Assembly (NCBI RefSeq): GCF_029867415.1
Contig: NW_026706236.1
Location: 1-64,000 of the forward strand
Length of the DNA stretch: 64,000 nt
Reading direction: 5' to 3'
Origin: Vicia villosa
Taxonomy: Eukaryota; Streptophyta; Magnoliopsida; Fabales; Fabaceae
The notes under the pieces are model-generated. The model ran no database searches, was not told the origin of the DNA, and saw only the letters and a program-made list of their open reading frames with translations. Shown here piece by piece: positions 31,618-43,155 of this stretch; position 1 is the first letter of the stretch, and every line of letters starts with the position of its first letter. A program made the position numbers and the translations under genes.

Positions 31618-34316
31618 TGTAGCAACCTGCCCTAAAAATTAAGACTTAGAGTCGCCACCTATTCTACCAAGGCGAATAGGAAACCTTATGTAGTTAAGAG
31701 ATCCGGGGTAAGTTATTATAATCAGGTCGAGGGAAGGTGTTAGGAACCCTCGACCCTTTCCTAAGGTTTGATCTAAGGTAAATGTTCATGGCAAAATTAT
31801 GGAGGTTAATAGCTAAGGAAATGAATAGGGCGAAAAGTGAGATTTGAGCTGAATTGAGGTTTTGAGGAAGGGGACTCGCCTTGGTTATCCAAGTGCCTAC
31901 GTACCTCCTTATGGAGGATCAGAGTCTACGTAGTTCGGGCACAGGGTTGTACGCCTTAGAATTGATTATGGAGGTGTTTGAAGGCTTTTTGAGTTACCTT
32001 GTCGTAGTTTTTGAATTGCGAAGTTCGAAGGTATTTTGAATTACCTTATCGTAGATTTGAAAATCGCAGTATTTGAAGGGATGAAAATCCGTAGTGTCGT
32101 GGTTTAGTGTGTTTTAAATTTGGGCGTACAACCCTGATTTAATATGTCACCGTTAGTTGCAATGATCAATAGGTTTGATCATTATAGTTAACGGATTAAT
32201 GGGGCATTGCTGGTTACTCTGATCGATAGATTCGATCCTCGCGGGCAGCAAATTGAATGTGTTTTAATTTTGTAATTAAATCTCATGTTTTATTCTTTTA
32301 TCTCTCGTCTAATGCGACTAATAGCTTTAGTCGGGTCGAGGAGAGAATTATTCAAGAATTAATGTTCTTTGCCAAATGGACAGTGGGATTGGGCAAACCC
32401 TAATGGGTTTTTGTGATTTTTAATCATTAAAAAAATAATTAAATTAATTAAGTCGAATAATCGACATAATCGGGATGATCCTAAATAATTCTAAATCCTA
32501 ATTATTAATCCTAACCCTAATTTAAATCCTAATCCTAATTAAATAACTAATTAAATTTAATAATTAATATCCTAATCTAAACAATTAATAAATAAAACAA
32601 ATGAATAAATAAAATAAAAATTATATAGAACCTAGGCTGCAATCCTGTGCTGTGAAGCCCTGAGGGAGTGTGGTGGAACCTCAAGCTTTATGGGCGTTAG
32701 ATCTGATGGGATGGAGATCCGACGGCCGTTGGATGAGGATGTACTGCGGTCACGCGCAAGGAAGTGACGGCGGATCTGCAGGCTTGTTAAGCTAAAAAAT
32801 GAAGGAAAAAACATGTTACACACGGGGATCGAACCCCTGTTTGCACGGTGATAGGTACGTCCCCTTTGCCACTTCATCCATATTCGCCTGCTATTAATGG
32901 ATTGGGGCGCATCCTATATGAACCTTCAAATGACGTAAACAAAATTTAAAATAAAAAAACAGCGCGCGTTAGTTTGCATCTTCTTCGTCAAATTTTCTGG
33001 AAAAAAAACACAGGCCTACAGCAACGTTTTTTAAATGTGGCCATAAGTCTCCCACCTTCAAACCTGCAAAATATTGTCAATAGAGACCAAATAATAACCC
33101 ATATCTCATATATGTAACATCACGAACCCAATGGATATGTTAATTGGACCTGTAATTGCCTTTAACCTAGAATCCCTCTTTTTAGAGGTATGAACCCTAA
33201 CAATGGTGTTTGGTTATACCTGCAACAAAACTCAACAACACCAGTCCAGAAATATTCCCCACATCAAAACGAACACAACCATGTAATCAAAACTGATTTC
33301 TAATGGCCGCACGTATGCAAACGAAGATATAAGAAAAACGGAAAAAACGTGATGAGCAGTGGCGCGTTCTTGTTGTCTTGAGCTTGGAAATTGATTTGAG
33401 TTCCCTCACCACTTCCCACAAATTGCGTTTTGATGAACAAAAGCCTTTGAATCCTCCTACAATGGCAAACACGAATTTGTATTTTTCTGGTTGTGGAGAG
33501 GACTCGGCTATGGCCTTTTCTCCTAATCTCTCCCTCCCTCCCCTGCGGCTGCACATCTTTGATATGTATATATATGGCCGAGAATTAGGTTTGCAACTAA
33601 TTTTTGATTGAATCACATAAATGGTGATTGAGATTCTATTGCCATATTTGTGTTTGATATTTTTGTTCTTGCAAATCCACTCTTTCTTTTTCATGAAACA
33701 TGAACAACTTGTTTTGGGTTTTTTTTTATTTTATTTTTATTTTAACAATCTAATAATAATAATTAATAATTAATAATAATAGTAAATAAAATAATAATAA
33801 TTAATGAGGATAGTAATGATTGAAACTAATAGTAATGATAATTCTATCAAAATTAATAATAATATTAACCCTAAATAATAGTATTAACATTAATTCTAAT
33901 AAGACTATCATTACCCTAAAAAAATAATCCTAATATATATGTTTACTAAAGCCTAATTATAATAATAAACCTAACTAATCCTAATACTAATTAATCCTAA
34001 TACTAATCCTATTAATATTAACAATAATAAAAATTAAAAATGTTTAAATGCTAATAGTTAGTCATGATAAAATAATAATAATCGAAACCAATGTTAGTAA
34101 AACCCCAAAATACCCCCACAAATGATAAAACCCTTGTAATAATTGGGCCCAACGTTTGGGTCCTAAAGATCTGTCAATTACACCCTTGTTTTAACTCAAC
34201 CTGATTTATAAGAGAGCGAGTTTGACAATAGAAATGTCAAACCCTATGGCTCTTAATTTTGACTCTTGATGGATTAAGAGACGTAGATCTGATCGGGCAA
34301 ATTTTGGGGTATGACA
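31618..34316 (-). repeat. 5' LTR of element B (2699 bp)
   Basis: Mate of 10957-13645 with the same termini (TGTCATACC at 34316, GCTACA at 31618). It carries the TATA-like box (33567-33574) and the tRNA-like cassette (32806-32880). Differences from its mate are scattered substitutions and small A/T indels, about 2% by eye. Confidence 0.95.
32806..32880 (-). promoter_or_regulatory. tRNA-like Pol III promoter cassette in the B 5' LTR
   Basis: A box TGGCAAAGGGG (32861-32871), B box GGTTCGATCCC (32825-32835) and a T-run (32806-32811) on the - strand. Several substitutions separate this copy from 12145-12218, yet both boxes are unchanged. Confidence 0.5.
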
Positions 34317-34937
34317 GTCTTTACCACAAACTTATTTCCCAACTGCTATTCCAAACTGATGACAAGGAAAGTGGTCTTTACCACAAACTTGTTTCCCAAC
34401 TGCGACTTATTACGTTAGTCCCCGAGCAGTAATGAGTTACGTCTTATCACGTTAGTCCCCCGGCGGTGATATGAAGCTACGTCTCTTTGGCACGTTAGTC
34501 CCCCGGCAGTAACCAAGATCCATTTCTATCATGTTAGTCCCCTGGCAATGATACACAACTACGACTTATTACGTTAGTCCCCGAGCAGTAATGAGTTATG
34601 TCTTATCACGTTAGTCCCCTGGCAGTGATATGAAGCTATGTCTCTTTGGTACGTTAGTCCCCCGGCAGTAACCAAGATCTATTTCTATCATGTTAGTCCC
34701 CTGGTAATGATACACAACTACGACTGATTACGTTAGTCCCCGAACAGTAATGAGTTATGTCTTATCACGTTAGTCCCCTGGCAGTGATATGAAGCTATGT
34801 CTCTTTGGTACGTTAGTCCGATAGTAACCAAGATCTATTTCTATCATGTTAGTCCCCTAGCAATGATACACAACTACGACTTATTACGTTAGTCCCCGAG
34901 CAGTAATGAGTTATGTCTTATCACGTTAGTCCCCTGG
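34317..34937 (+). mobile_element. Element C, piece 2: 3'-UTR repeats between B and E
   Basis: The first five bases are the right TSD of B (GTCTT). The GATGACAAGGAAAGTGGTCT array from 10801-10956 resumes here, then gives way to the CACGTTAGTCCCC array. It is interrupted at 34938 by E, within CCCCTGG|CGGTGAT. Confidence 0.9.
34400..34937 (+). repeat. Higher-order tandem repeat (ACGTTAGTCCCC.GGCAGTRA)
   Basis: Short ~40-bp units built on YACGTTAGTCCCCYGGCAGT are arranged in a repeating four-unit block of about 160 bp (ACGACTTATTACG / GTCTTATCACG / CTCTTTGGTACG / TTCTATCATG). About 3.3 blocks lie left of E. The rest continues at 44984-45140. Confidence 0.92.
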
Positions 34938-36764
34938 TGTAACACCCGGTATTTAGTTAATTATTTAATTATATACATTCAAATTATTTCGAATTTAATT
35001 GTTGAATTTGTGGAGTGTTGAGAATTGTTGACATGGGTTTTTATGATTAATTAGTTGATTAATTTATTGATTAAGTTGTAGAAATAGTATTGAAGAAATA
35101 CTAGATTTATTATATGGACTTAATTAAGTGATGGTGGTAGTAAAACGTGGGGTGTGAATGTTAGGCCCAATAGGTTTAATGAAATTAGGTTAAGATAAGG
35201 ATTAGGCTAATTAGAAGAGAAAAAGTCTTGGGGAATTGGTTATGGGAAGTTGTAGAGAAGAGAGAAAATAGGAGAGAAATTCATTCCCGTTTTTCTTGCA
35301 GCAGTCTCACTAAATCGAAGATCCCTGATTCGTTAACCGTTGGAACGTCGCCAAATTTTGTGGGTAGGTTCGCAACACCTGTAGCTAACTTTTGACCGTT
35401 GGGATCTTCAAAATAAGGTCTGAGTTGTGAGATATGATCATCGCACTGTAGCTGCATATTTGGGAAAATTTTCAACTTTTGATTCTGATTAAAATAGGCA
35501 ATGGTTGGGAGCTAAGGCTAGATGGCTTCGATCGGTAGAATTGTAGAACGGACTCCGAATACAAGGTAAGGGGTGGGGTTCTAACTCTATAACCGGACTC
35601 ATGATGAATGATATGTGTGGGTTAAATTTGTAGGAAATTATTCCTGATTATTTGTTGTGATTCTGTCATGTTGATTCGATGAAATTAGTTGTTGTTGTGG
35701 TGATAATTGTTGTTGTTTTATGCGAAGTTGAAGGATGTTTCAGTGACGATGTATACCTCTATTTATTAGTATAGCGACGATATAGGCTTATGCCTTGTGA
35801 CGATGATGTTGTTTGTTGTGTGTGTTTGTTGCATTCATATACATATGCATTTTTGGCGACGGCCTGGATTGGCAAATTAGTGACGAAGGCTTATGCCTTG
35901 ATGCCTCTGTTTAACTGGCAATTGGCGATGGGGGCTGAAGCCCTAGGTACCACATGCATGTGCAGTTGTAGAGTCTCATTGTATGTGGCATGAGTGTGAT
36001 TTAATTGTGATGTGATGTGACTTGAGTTGTTGTTAAATTGTGATAATATGGAGTTGTAATTATAAATTGTTATACTAATGACGTGTTGTGACAGGTATTG
36101 TCTAGAAGATGAGAAATAGTTGTTATAACTATTAATATGTTGTTGTTATTTATTTTTGTTAATTATAACTGTTCAGGTTAATTGTTATTATAAATGTAGT
36201 CTGAAAGCTGTAACGTGATAATTTCGTACGATTAAATTCTAATATATTGTTTATCATGCGTTTGTTTATATTGGTAGATATCTCACCCTTTCTGAATGAT
36301 GTTTCCCTACCATGGGAAATTGACAGGTACTCAAGATAGCGGTGGAAGTTTTGAAGTGATTTATGAAGTCTTTAGTTGCTGTTAGTCGAGTTGGTGTCTT
36401 GCTCTGATACGTAGCACTCGGGGGGAATAAAACGATTGTTTTATTTATTAATTCTTTTGCTGAATTTTTATATGGTTTTGGTTTAAATTGTAACTTAAAG
36501 TTACCGTGCAATGATGCTACGACTTGATTTGAATAGTTATGAAGTTTGTTGATTCCGCTGCGAGTTAATTATTGAATTTAAACAAAGTGATTTTTTTGTA
36601 ATGATTTGATTATCATTTTAAATTCTTGTGCTATGTATCTATATGAAGGCAAATAAGCCGTAACTGTTTTTGAAATGAAGAATATGTGATACCTCAAATG
36701 AACTTGTTTAGAATTTATACTCTGATTTTCCGTATAATTTATCGGGTAGATTTGGGGTGTTACA
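34938..36764 (+). repeat. E LTR 1 (1827 bp)
   Basis: Most divergent copy. Private variants compared with LTRs 2-4 include GCCCTAGGTACC (35940-35951), one T fewer in GATTTATG (near 36358), TTGTTTAGAATT and GGAACGTCG. The 64-67-aa frames repeated in each LTR are read from duplicated non-coding sequence. Confidence 0.95.
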
Positions 36765-37675
36765 TTAGTGGTATCAGAGCAGGTCGGTCCGTCCGGCCAG
36801 AGTCGTCTAATTATTGTTTATCCTTTTGTATGCGAAAAGTGTGTACAACACTGTCGGTACTTGTTGCTTTCTGGTTGTTGCAGGAATTAGTTTGAGCGAA
36901 GTGGGGGAGAAGCTTTGCTTCTCGGATGTGGTTCAGTTGCAAGTTCGCAAAGATGATTGCTGTCTGGGTGTTTCGAAAACTGAATTTCGACGAAAGAATG
37001 TGTCTCTCGAGTTATAAAAAGTTTGGGAGTGAGGAGATATGTTAAGAGTTTTTTGGAATATGTTTAAGTTGAAGAAAAATGAGTTTTGGAGTGGAAACTC
37101 CGTAAGCAAAACGCAGGAAATTGCTGAATGTTTTGTGAAACTTCAAAAATTCATAACTTAGTTCTGGACATCCGATTTGAGTCCCGTTTGAAGCGTTGGA
37201 AAGCTAACGAGATGAAATTTATTTTAAAAATGGTTTCAGAAGCTATAATAGATTTATTTATAACAGGATGATGTTGGAAGGAGATGGAATTTGCGGTTAC
37301 GCTTGTCCTTGGAACTGGACTTGTTTGTTGGTGCCGCACAGGACGTCAGCGTCAAAGTTGAGTGAATTTAAGGAGTAATTAATAGGTTTGTTGAAAATAA
37401 ATTTTAAGAATTAGTGTACCATTTGAGAAGTTTTGGAGATACCGTAAAGAGTGTCGCTGCATGGCGTCGATGTTCGCACTTTCGAATAGCGTTGGAATAG
37501 TTTACAAGTTAGTAAAAGTTATGTTGAAGAAGTACCGGAATGGTCGACATATGTGTAATCGATTTGAGATGTGTTAATGGTTTGTTATGTTGGATGGTTG
37601 GTCGTGGAGGTGAAGTTGATGATGGTTGTATCGGATAAATTTTCGAGGACGAAAATATTCTAAGTGGGGGAGAGT
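36765..37675 (+). other. E interior 1 (911 bp), PBS 36769-36780, PPT ~37661-37675
   Basis: It begins TTAGTGGTATCAGAGC (PBS TGGTATCAGAGC) and ends TAAGTGGGGGAGAGT before the next LTR. No ORF above ~70 codons. It differs from interiors 2 and 3 at CATAACTTAGTTC (one base shorter), TTTTGGAGATACC and AGTAAAAGTT. Confidence 0.93.
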
Positions 37676-39503
37676 TGTAACACCCGGTATTTAGTTAATT
37701 ATTTAATTATATACATTCAAATTATTTCGAATTTAATTGTTGAATTTGTGGAGTGTTGAGAATTGTTGACATGGGTTTTTATGATTAATTAGTTGATTAA
37801 TTTATTGATTAAGTTGTAGAAATAGTATTGAAGAAATACTAGATTTATTATATGGACTTAATTAAGTGATGGTGGTAGTAAAACGTGGGGTGTGAATGTT
37901 AGGCCCAATAGGTTTAATGAAATTAGGTTAAGATAAGGATTAGGCTAATTAGAAGAGAAAAAGTCTTGGGGAATTGGTTATGGGAAGTTGTAGAGAAGAG
38001 AGAAAATAGGAGAGAAATTCATTCCCGTTTTTCTTGCAGCAGTCTCACTAAATCGAAGATCCCTGATTCGTTAACCGTTGGATCGTCGCCAAATTTTGTG
38101 GGTAGGTTCGCAACACCTGTAGCTAACTTTTGACCGTTGGGATCTTCAAAATAAGGTCTGAGTTGTGAGATATGATCATCGCACTGTAGCTGCATATTTG
38201 GGAAAATTTTCAACTTTTGATTCTGATTAAAATAGGCAATGGTTGGGAGCTAAGGCTAGATGGCTTCGATCGGTAGAATTGTAGAACGGACTCCGAATAC
38301 AAGGTAAGGGGTGGGGTTCTAACTCTATAACCGGACTCATGATGAATGATATGTGTGGGTTAAATTTGTAGGAAATTATTCCTGATTATTTGTTGTGATT
38401 CTGTCATGTTGATTCGATGAAATTAGTTGTTGTTGTGGTGATAATTGTTGTTGTTTTATGCGAAGTTGAAGGATGTTTCAGTGACGATGTATACCTCTAT
38501 TTATTAGTATAGCGACGATATAGGCTTATGCCTTGTGACGATGATGTTGTTTGTTGTGTGTGTTTGTTGCATTCATATACATATGCATTTTTGGCGACGG
38601 CCTGGATTGGCAAATTAGTGACGAAGGCTTATGCCTTGATGCCTCTGTTTAACTGGCAATTGGCGATGGGGGCTGAAGCCCTGGGTACCACATGCATGTG
38701 CAGTTGTAGAGTCTCATTGTATGTGGCATGAGTGTGATTTAATTGTGATGTGATGTGACTTGAGTTGTTGTTAAATTGTGATAATATGGAGTTGTAATTA
38801 TAAATTGTTATACTAATGACGTGTTGTGACAGGTATTGTCTAGAAGATGAGAAATAGTTGTTATAACTATTAATATGTTGTTGTTATTTATTTTTGTTAA
38901 TTATAACTGTTCAGGTTAATTGTTATTATAAATGTAGTCTGAAAGCTGTAACGTGATAATTTCGTACGATTAAATTCTAATATATTGTTTATCATGCGTT
39001 TGTTTATATTGGTAGATATCTCACCCTTTCTGAATGATGTTTCCCTACCATGGGAAATTGACAGGTACTCAAGATAGCGGTGGAAGTTTTGAAGTGATTT
39101 TATGAAGTCTTTAGTTGCTGTTAGTCGAGTTGGTGTCTTGCTCTGATACGTAGCACTCGGGGGGAATAAAACGATTGTTTTATTTATTAATTCTTTTGCT
39201 GAATTTTTATATGGTTTTGGTTTAAATTGTAACTTAAAGTTACCGTGCAATGATGCTACGACTTGATTTGAATAGTTATGAAGTTTGTTGATTCCGCTGC
39301 GAGTTAATTATTGAATTTAAACAAAGTGATTTTTTTGTAATGATTTGATTATCATTTTAAATTCTTGTGCTATGTATCTATATGAAGGCAAATAAGCCGT
39401 AACTGTTTTTGAAATGAAGAATATGTGATACCTCAAATGAACTTGTTTGGAATTTATACTCTGATTTTCCGTATAATTTATCGGGTAGATTTGGGGTGTT
39501 ACA
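37676..39503 (+). repeat. E LTR 2 (1828 bp)
   Basis: Intermediate copy. It shares CATTCCCGTT and GATCCCTGATTCG with LTR 1, but the GGGTACC, GATTTTATG and TTGTTTGGAATT variants with LTRs 3 and 4. Confidence 0.95.
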
Positions 39504-40415
39504 TTAGTGGTATCAGAGCAGGTCGGTCCGTCCGGCCAGAGTCGTCTAATTATTGTTTATCCTTTTGTATGCGAAAAGTGTGTACAACACTGTCGGTACT
39601 TGTTGCTTTCTGGTTGTTGCAGGAATTAGTTTGAGCGAAGTGGGGGAGAAGCTTTGCTTCTCGGATGTGGTTCAGTTGCAAGTTCGCAAAGATGATTGCT
39701 GTCTGGGTGTTTCGAAAACTGAATTTCGACGAAAGAATGTGTCTCTCGAGTTATAAAAAGTTTGGGAGTGAGGAGATATGTTAAGAGTTTTTTGGAATAT
39801 GTTTAAGTTGAAGAAAAATGAGTTTTGGAGTGGAAACTCCGTAAGCAAAACGCAGGAAATTGCTGAATGTTTTGTGAAACTTCAAAAATTCATAACTTGA
39901 GTTCTGGACATCCGATTTGAGTCCCGTTTGAAGCGTTGGAAAGCTAACGAGATGAAATTTATTTTAAAAATGGTTTCAGAAGCTATAATAGATTTATTTA
40001 TAACAGGATGATGTTGGAAGGAGATGGAATTTGCGGTTACGCTTGTCCTTGGAACTGGACTTGTTTGTTGGTGCCGCACAGGACGTCAGCGTCAAAGTTG
40101 AGTGAATTTAAGGAGTAATTAATAGGTTTGTTGAAAATAAATTTTAAGAATTAGTGTACCATTTGAGAAGTTTTGAAGATACCGTAAAGAGTGTCGCTGC
40201 ATGGCGTCGATGTTCGCACTTTCGAATAGCGTTGGAATAGTTTACAAGTTAGTAACAGTTATGTTGAAGAAGTACCGGAATGGTCGACATATGTGTAATC
40301 GATTTGAGATGTGTTAATGGTTTGTTATGTTGGATGGTTGGTCGTGGAGGTGAAGTTGATGATGGTTGTATCGGATAAATTTTCGAGGACGAAAATATTC
40401 TAAGTGGGGGAGAGT
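39504..40415 (+). other. E interior 2 (912 bp)
   Basis: PBS TGGTATCAGAGC at 39508-39519 and PPT before 40416. It appears identical to interior 3. Confidence 0.93.
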
Positions 40416-42243
40416 TGTAACACCCGGTATTTAGTTAATTATTTAATTATATACATTCAAATTATTTCGAATTTAATTGTTGAATTTGTGGAGTGTTGAG
40501 AATTGTTGACATGGGTTTTTATGATTAATTAGTTGATTAATTTATTGATTAAGTTGTAGAAATAGTATTGAAGAAATACTAGATTTATTATATGGACTTA
40601 ATTAAGTGATGGTGGTAGTAAAACGTGGGGTGTGAATGTTAGGCCCAATAGGTTTAATGAAATTAGGTTAAGATAAGGATTAGGCTAATTAGAAGAGAAA
40701 AAGTCTTGGGGAATTGGTTATGGGAAGTTGTAGAGAAGAGAGAAAATAGGAGAGAAATTCATTACCGTTTTTCTTGCAGCAGTCTCACTAAATCGAAGAT
40801 CCCCGATTCGTTAACCGTTGGATAGTCGCCAAATTTTGTGGGTAGGTTCGCAACACCTGTAGCTAACTTTTGACCGTTGGGATCTTCAAAATAAGGTCTG
40901 AGTTGTGAGATATGATCATCGCACTGTAGCTGCATATTTGGGAAAATTTTCAACTTTTGATTCTGATTAAAATAGGCAATGGTTGGGAGCTAAGGCTAGA
41001 TGGCTTCGATCGGTAGAATTGTAGAACGGACTCCGAATACAAGGTAAGGGGTGGGGTTCTAACTCTATAACCGGACTCATGATGAATGATATGTGTGGGT
41101 TAAATTTGTAGGAAATTATTCCTGATTATTTGTTGTGATTCTGTCATGTTGATTCGATGAAATTAGTTGTTGTTGTGGTGATAATTGTTGTTGTTTTATG
41201 CGAAGTTGAAGGATGTTTCAGTGACGATGTATACCTCTATTTATTAGTATAGCGACGATATAGGCTTATGCCTTGTGACGATGATGTTGTTTGTTGTGTG
41301 TGTTTGTTGCATTCATATACATATGCATTTTTGGCGACGGCCTGGATTGGCAAATTAGTGACGAAGGCTTATGCCTTGATGCCTCTGTTTAACTGGCAAT
41401 TGGCGATGGGGGCTGAAGCCCTGGGTACCACATGCATGTGCAGTTGTAGAGTCTCATTGTATGTGGCATGAGTGTGATTTAATTGTGATGTGATGTGACT
41501 TGAGTTGTTGTTAAATTGTGATAATATGGAGTTGTAATTATAAATTGTTATACTAATGACGTGTTGTGACAGGTATTGTCTAGAAGATGAGAAATAGTTG
41601 TTATAACTATTAATATGTTGTTGTTATTTATTTTTGTTAATTATAACTGTTCAGGTTAATTGTTATTATAAATGTAGTCTGAAAGCTGTAACGTGATAAT
41701 TTCGTACGATTAAATTCTAATATATTGTTTATCATGCGTTTGTTTATATTGGTAGATATCTCACCCTTTCTGAATGATGTTTCCCTACCATGGGAAATTG
41801 ACAGGTACTCAAGATAGCGGTGGAAGTTTTGAAGTGATTTTATGAAGTCTTTAGTTGCTGTTAGTCGAGTTGGTGTCTTGCTCTGATACGTAGCACTCGG
41901 GGGGAATAAAACGATTGTTTTATTTATTAATTCTTTTGCTGAATTTTTATATGGTTTTGGTTTAAATTGTAACTTAAAGTTACCGTGCAATGATGCTACG
42001 ACTTGATTTGAATAGTTATGAAGTTTGTTGATTCCGCTGCGAGTTAATTATTGAATTTAAACAAAGTGATTTTTTTGTAATGATTTGATTATCATTTTAA
42101 ATTCTTGTGCTATGTATCTATATGAAGGCAAATAAGCCGTAACTGTTTTTGAAATGAAGAATATGTGATACCTCAAATGAACTTGTTTGGAATTTATACT
42201 CTGATTTTCCGTATAATTTATCGGGTAGATTTGGGGTGTTACA
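40416..42243 (+). repeat. E LTR 3 (1828 bp)
   Basis: It carries CATTACCGTT, GATCCCCGATTCG and GGATAGTCG. It appears identical to LTR 4. Confidence 0.95.
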
Positions 42244-43155
42244 TTAGTGGTATCAGAGCAGGTCGGTCCGTCCGGCCAGAGTCGTCTAATTATTGTTTAT
42301 CCTTTTGTATGCGAAAAGTGTGTACAACACTGTCGGTACTTGTTGCTTTCTGGTTGTTGCAGGAATTAGTTTGAGCGAAGTGGGGGAGAAGCTTTGCTTC
42401 TCGGATGTGGTTCAGTTGCAAGTTCGCAAAGATGATTGCTGTCTGGGTGTTTCGAAAACTGAATTTCGACGAAAGAATGTGTCTCTCGAGTTATAAAAAG
42501 TTTGGGAGTGAGGAGATATGTTAAGAGTTTTTTGGAATATGTTTAAGTTGAAGAAAAATGAGTTTTGGAGTGGAAACTCCGTAAGCAAAACGCAGGAAAT
42601 TGCTGAATGTTTTGTGAAACTTCAAAAATTCATAACTTGAGTTCTGGACATCCGATTTGAGTCCCGTTTGAAGCGTTGGAAAGCTAACGAGATGAAATTT
42701 ATTTTAAAAATGGTTTCAGAAGCTATAATAGATTTATTTATAACAGGATGATGTTGGAAGGAGATGGAATTTGCGGTTACGCTTGTCCTTGGAACTGGAC
42801 TTGTTTGTTGGTGCCGCACAGGACGTCAGCGTCAAAGTTGAGTGAATTTAAGGAGTAATTAATAGGTTTGTTGAAAATAAATTTTAAGAATTAGTGTACC
42901 ATTTGAGAAGTTTTGAAGATACCGTAAAGAGTGTCGCTGCATGGCGTCGATGTTCGCACTTTCGAATAGCGTTGGAATAGTTTACAAGTTAGTAACAGTT
43001 ATGTTGAAGAAGTACCGGAATGGTCGACATATGTGTAATCGATTTGAGATGTGTTAATGGTTTGTTATGTTGGATGGTTGGTCGTGGAGGTGAAGTTGAT
43101 GATGGTTGTATCGGATAAATTTTCGAGGACGAAAATATTCTAAGTGGGGGAGAGT
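42244..43155 (+). other. E interior 3 (912 bp)
   Basis: PBS at 42248-42259 and PPT before 43156. No difference from interior 2 was seen. Confidence 0.93.

Larger units (their letters stand above)
10957..34316 (-). mobile_element. Element B: complete non-coding Ogre-family LTR element (hosts SIRE-1)
   Basis: Two near-identical 2.7-kb LTRs, a 5-bp TSD, a PBS beside the right LTR and a PPT beside the left LTR define a complete element on the - strand. Without SIRE-1 it is ~12.1 kb, with ~6.7 kb of interior. No gag, RT, integrase or RNase H remnant is recognisable, so it is a non-autonomous derivative (LARD-like). It would depend on proteins of an autonomous Ogre such as A, whose PPT/LTR-start block it shares. 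By eye the LTRs differ at roughly 2% of positions. Confidence 0.92.
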
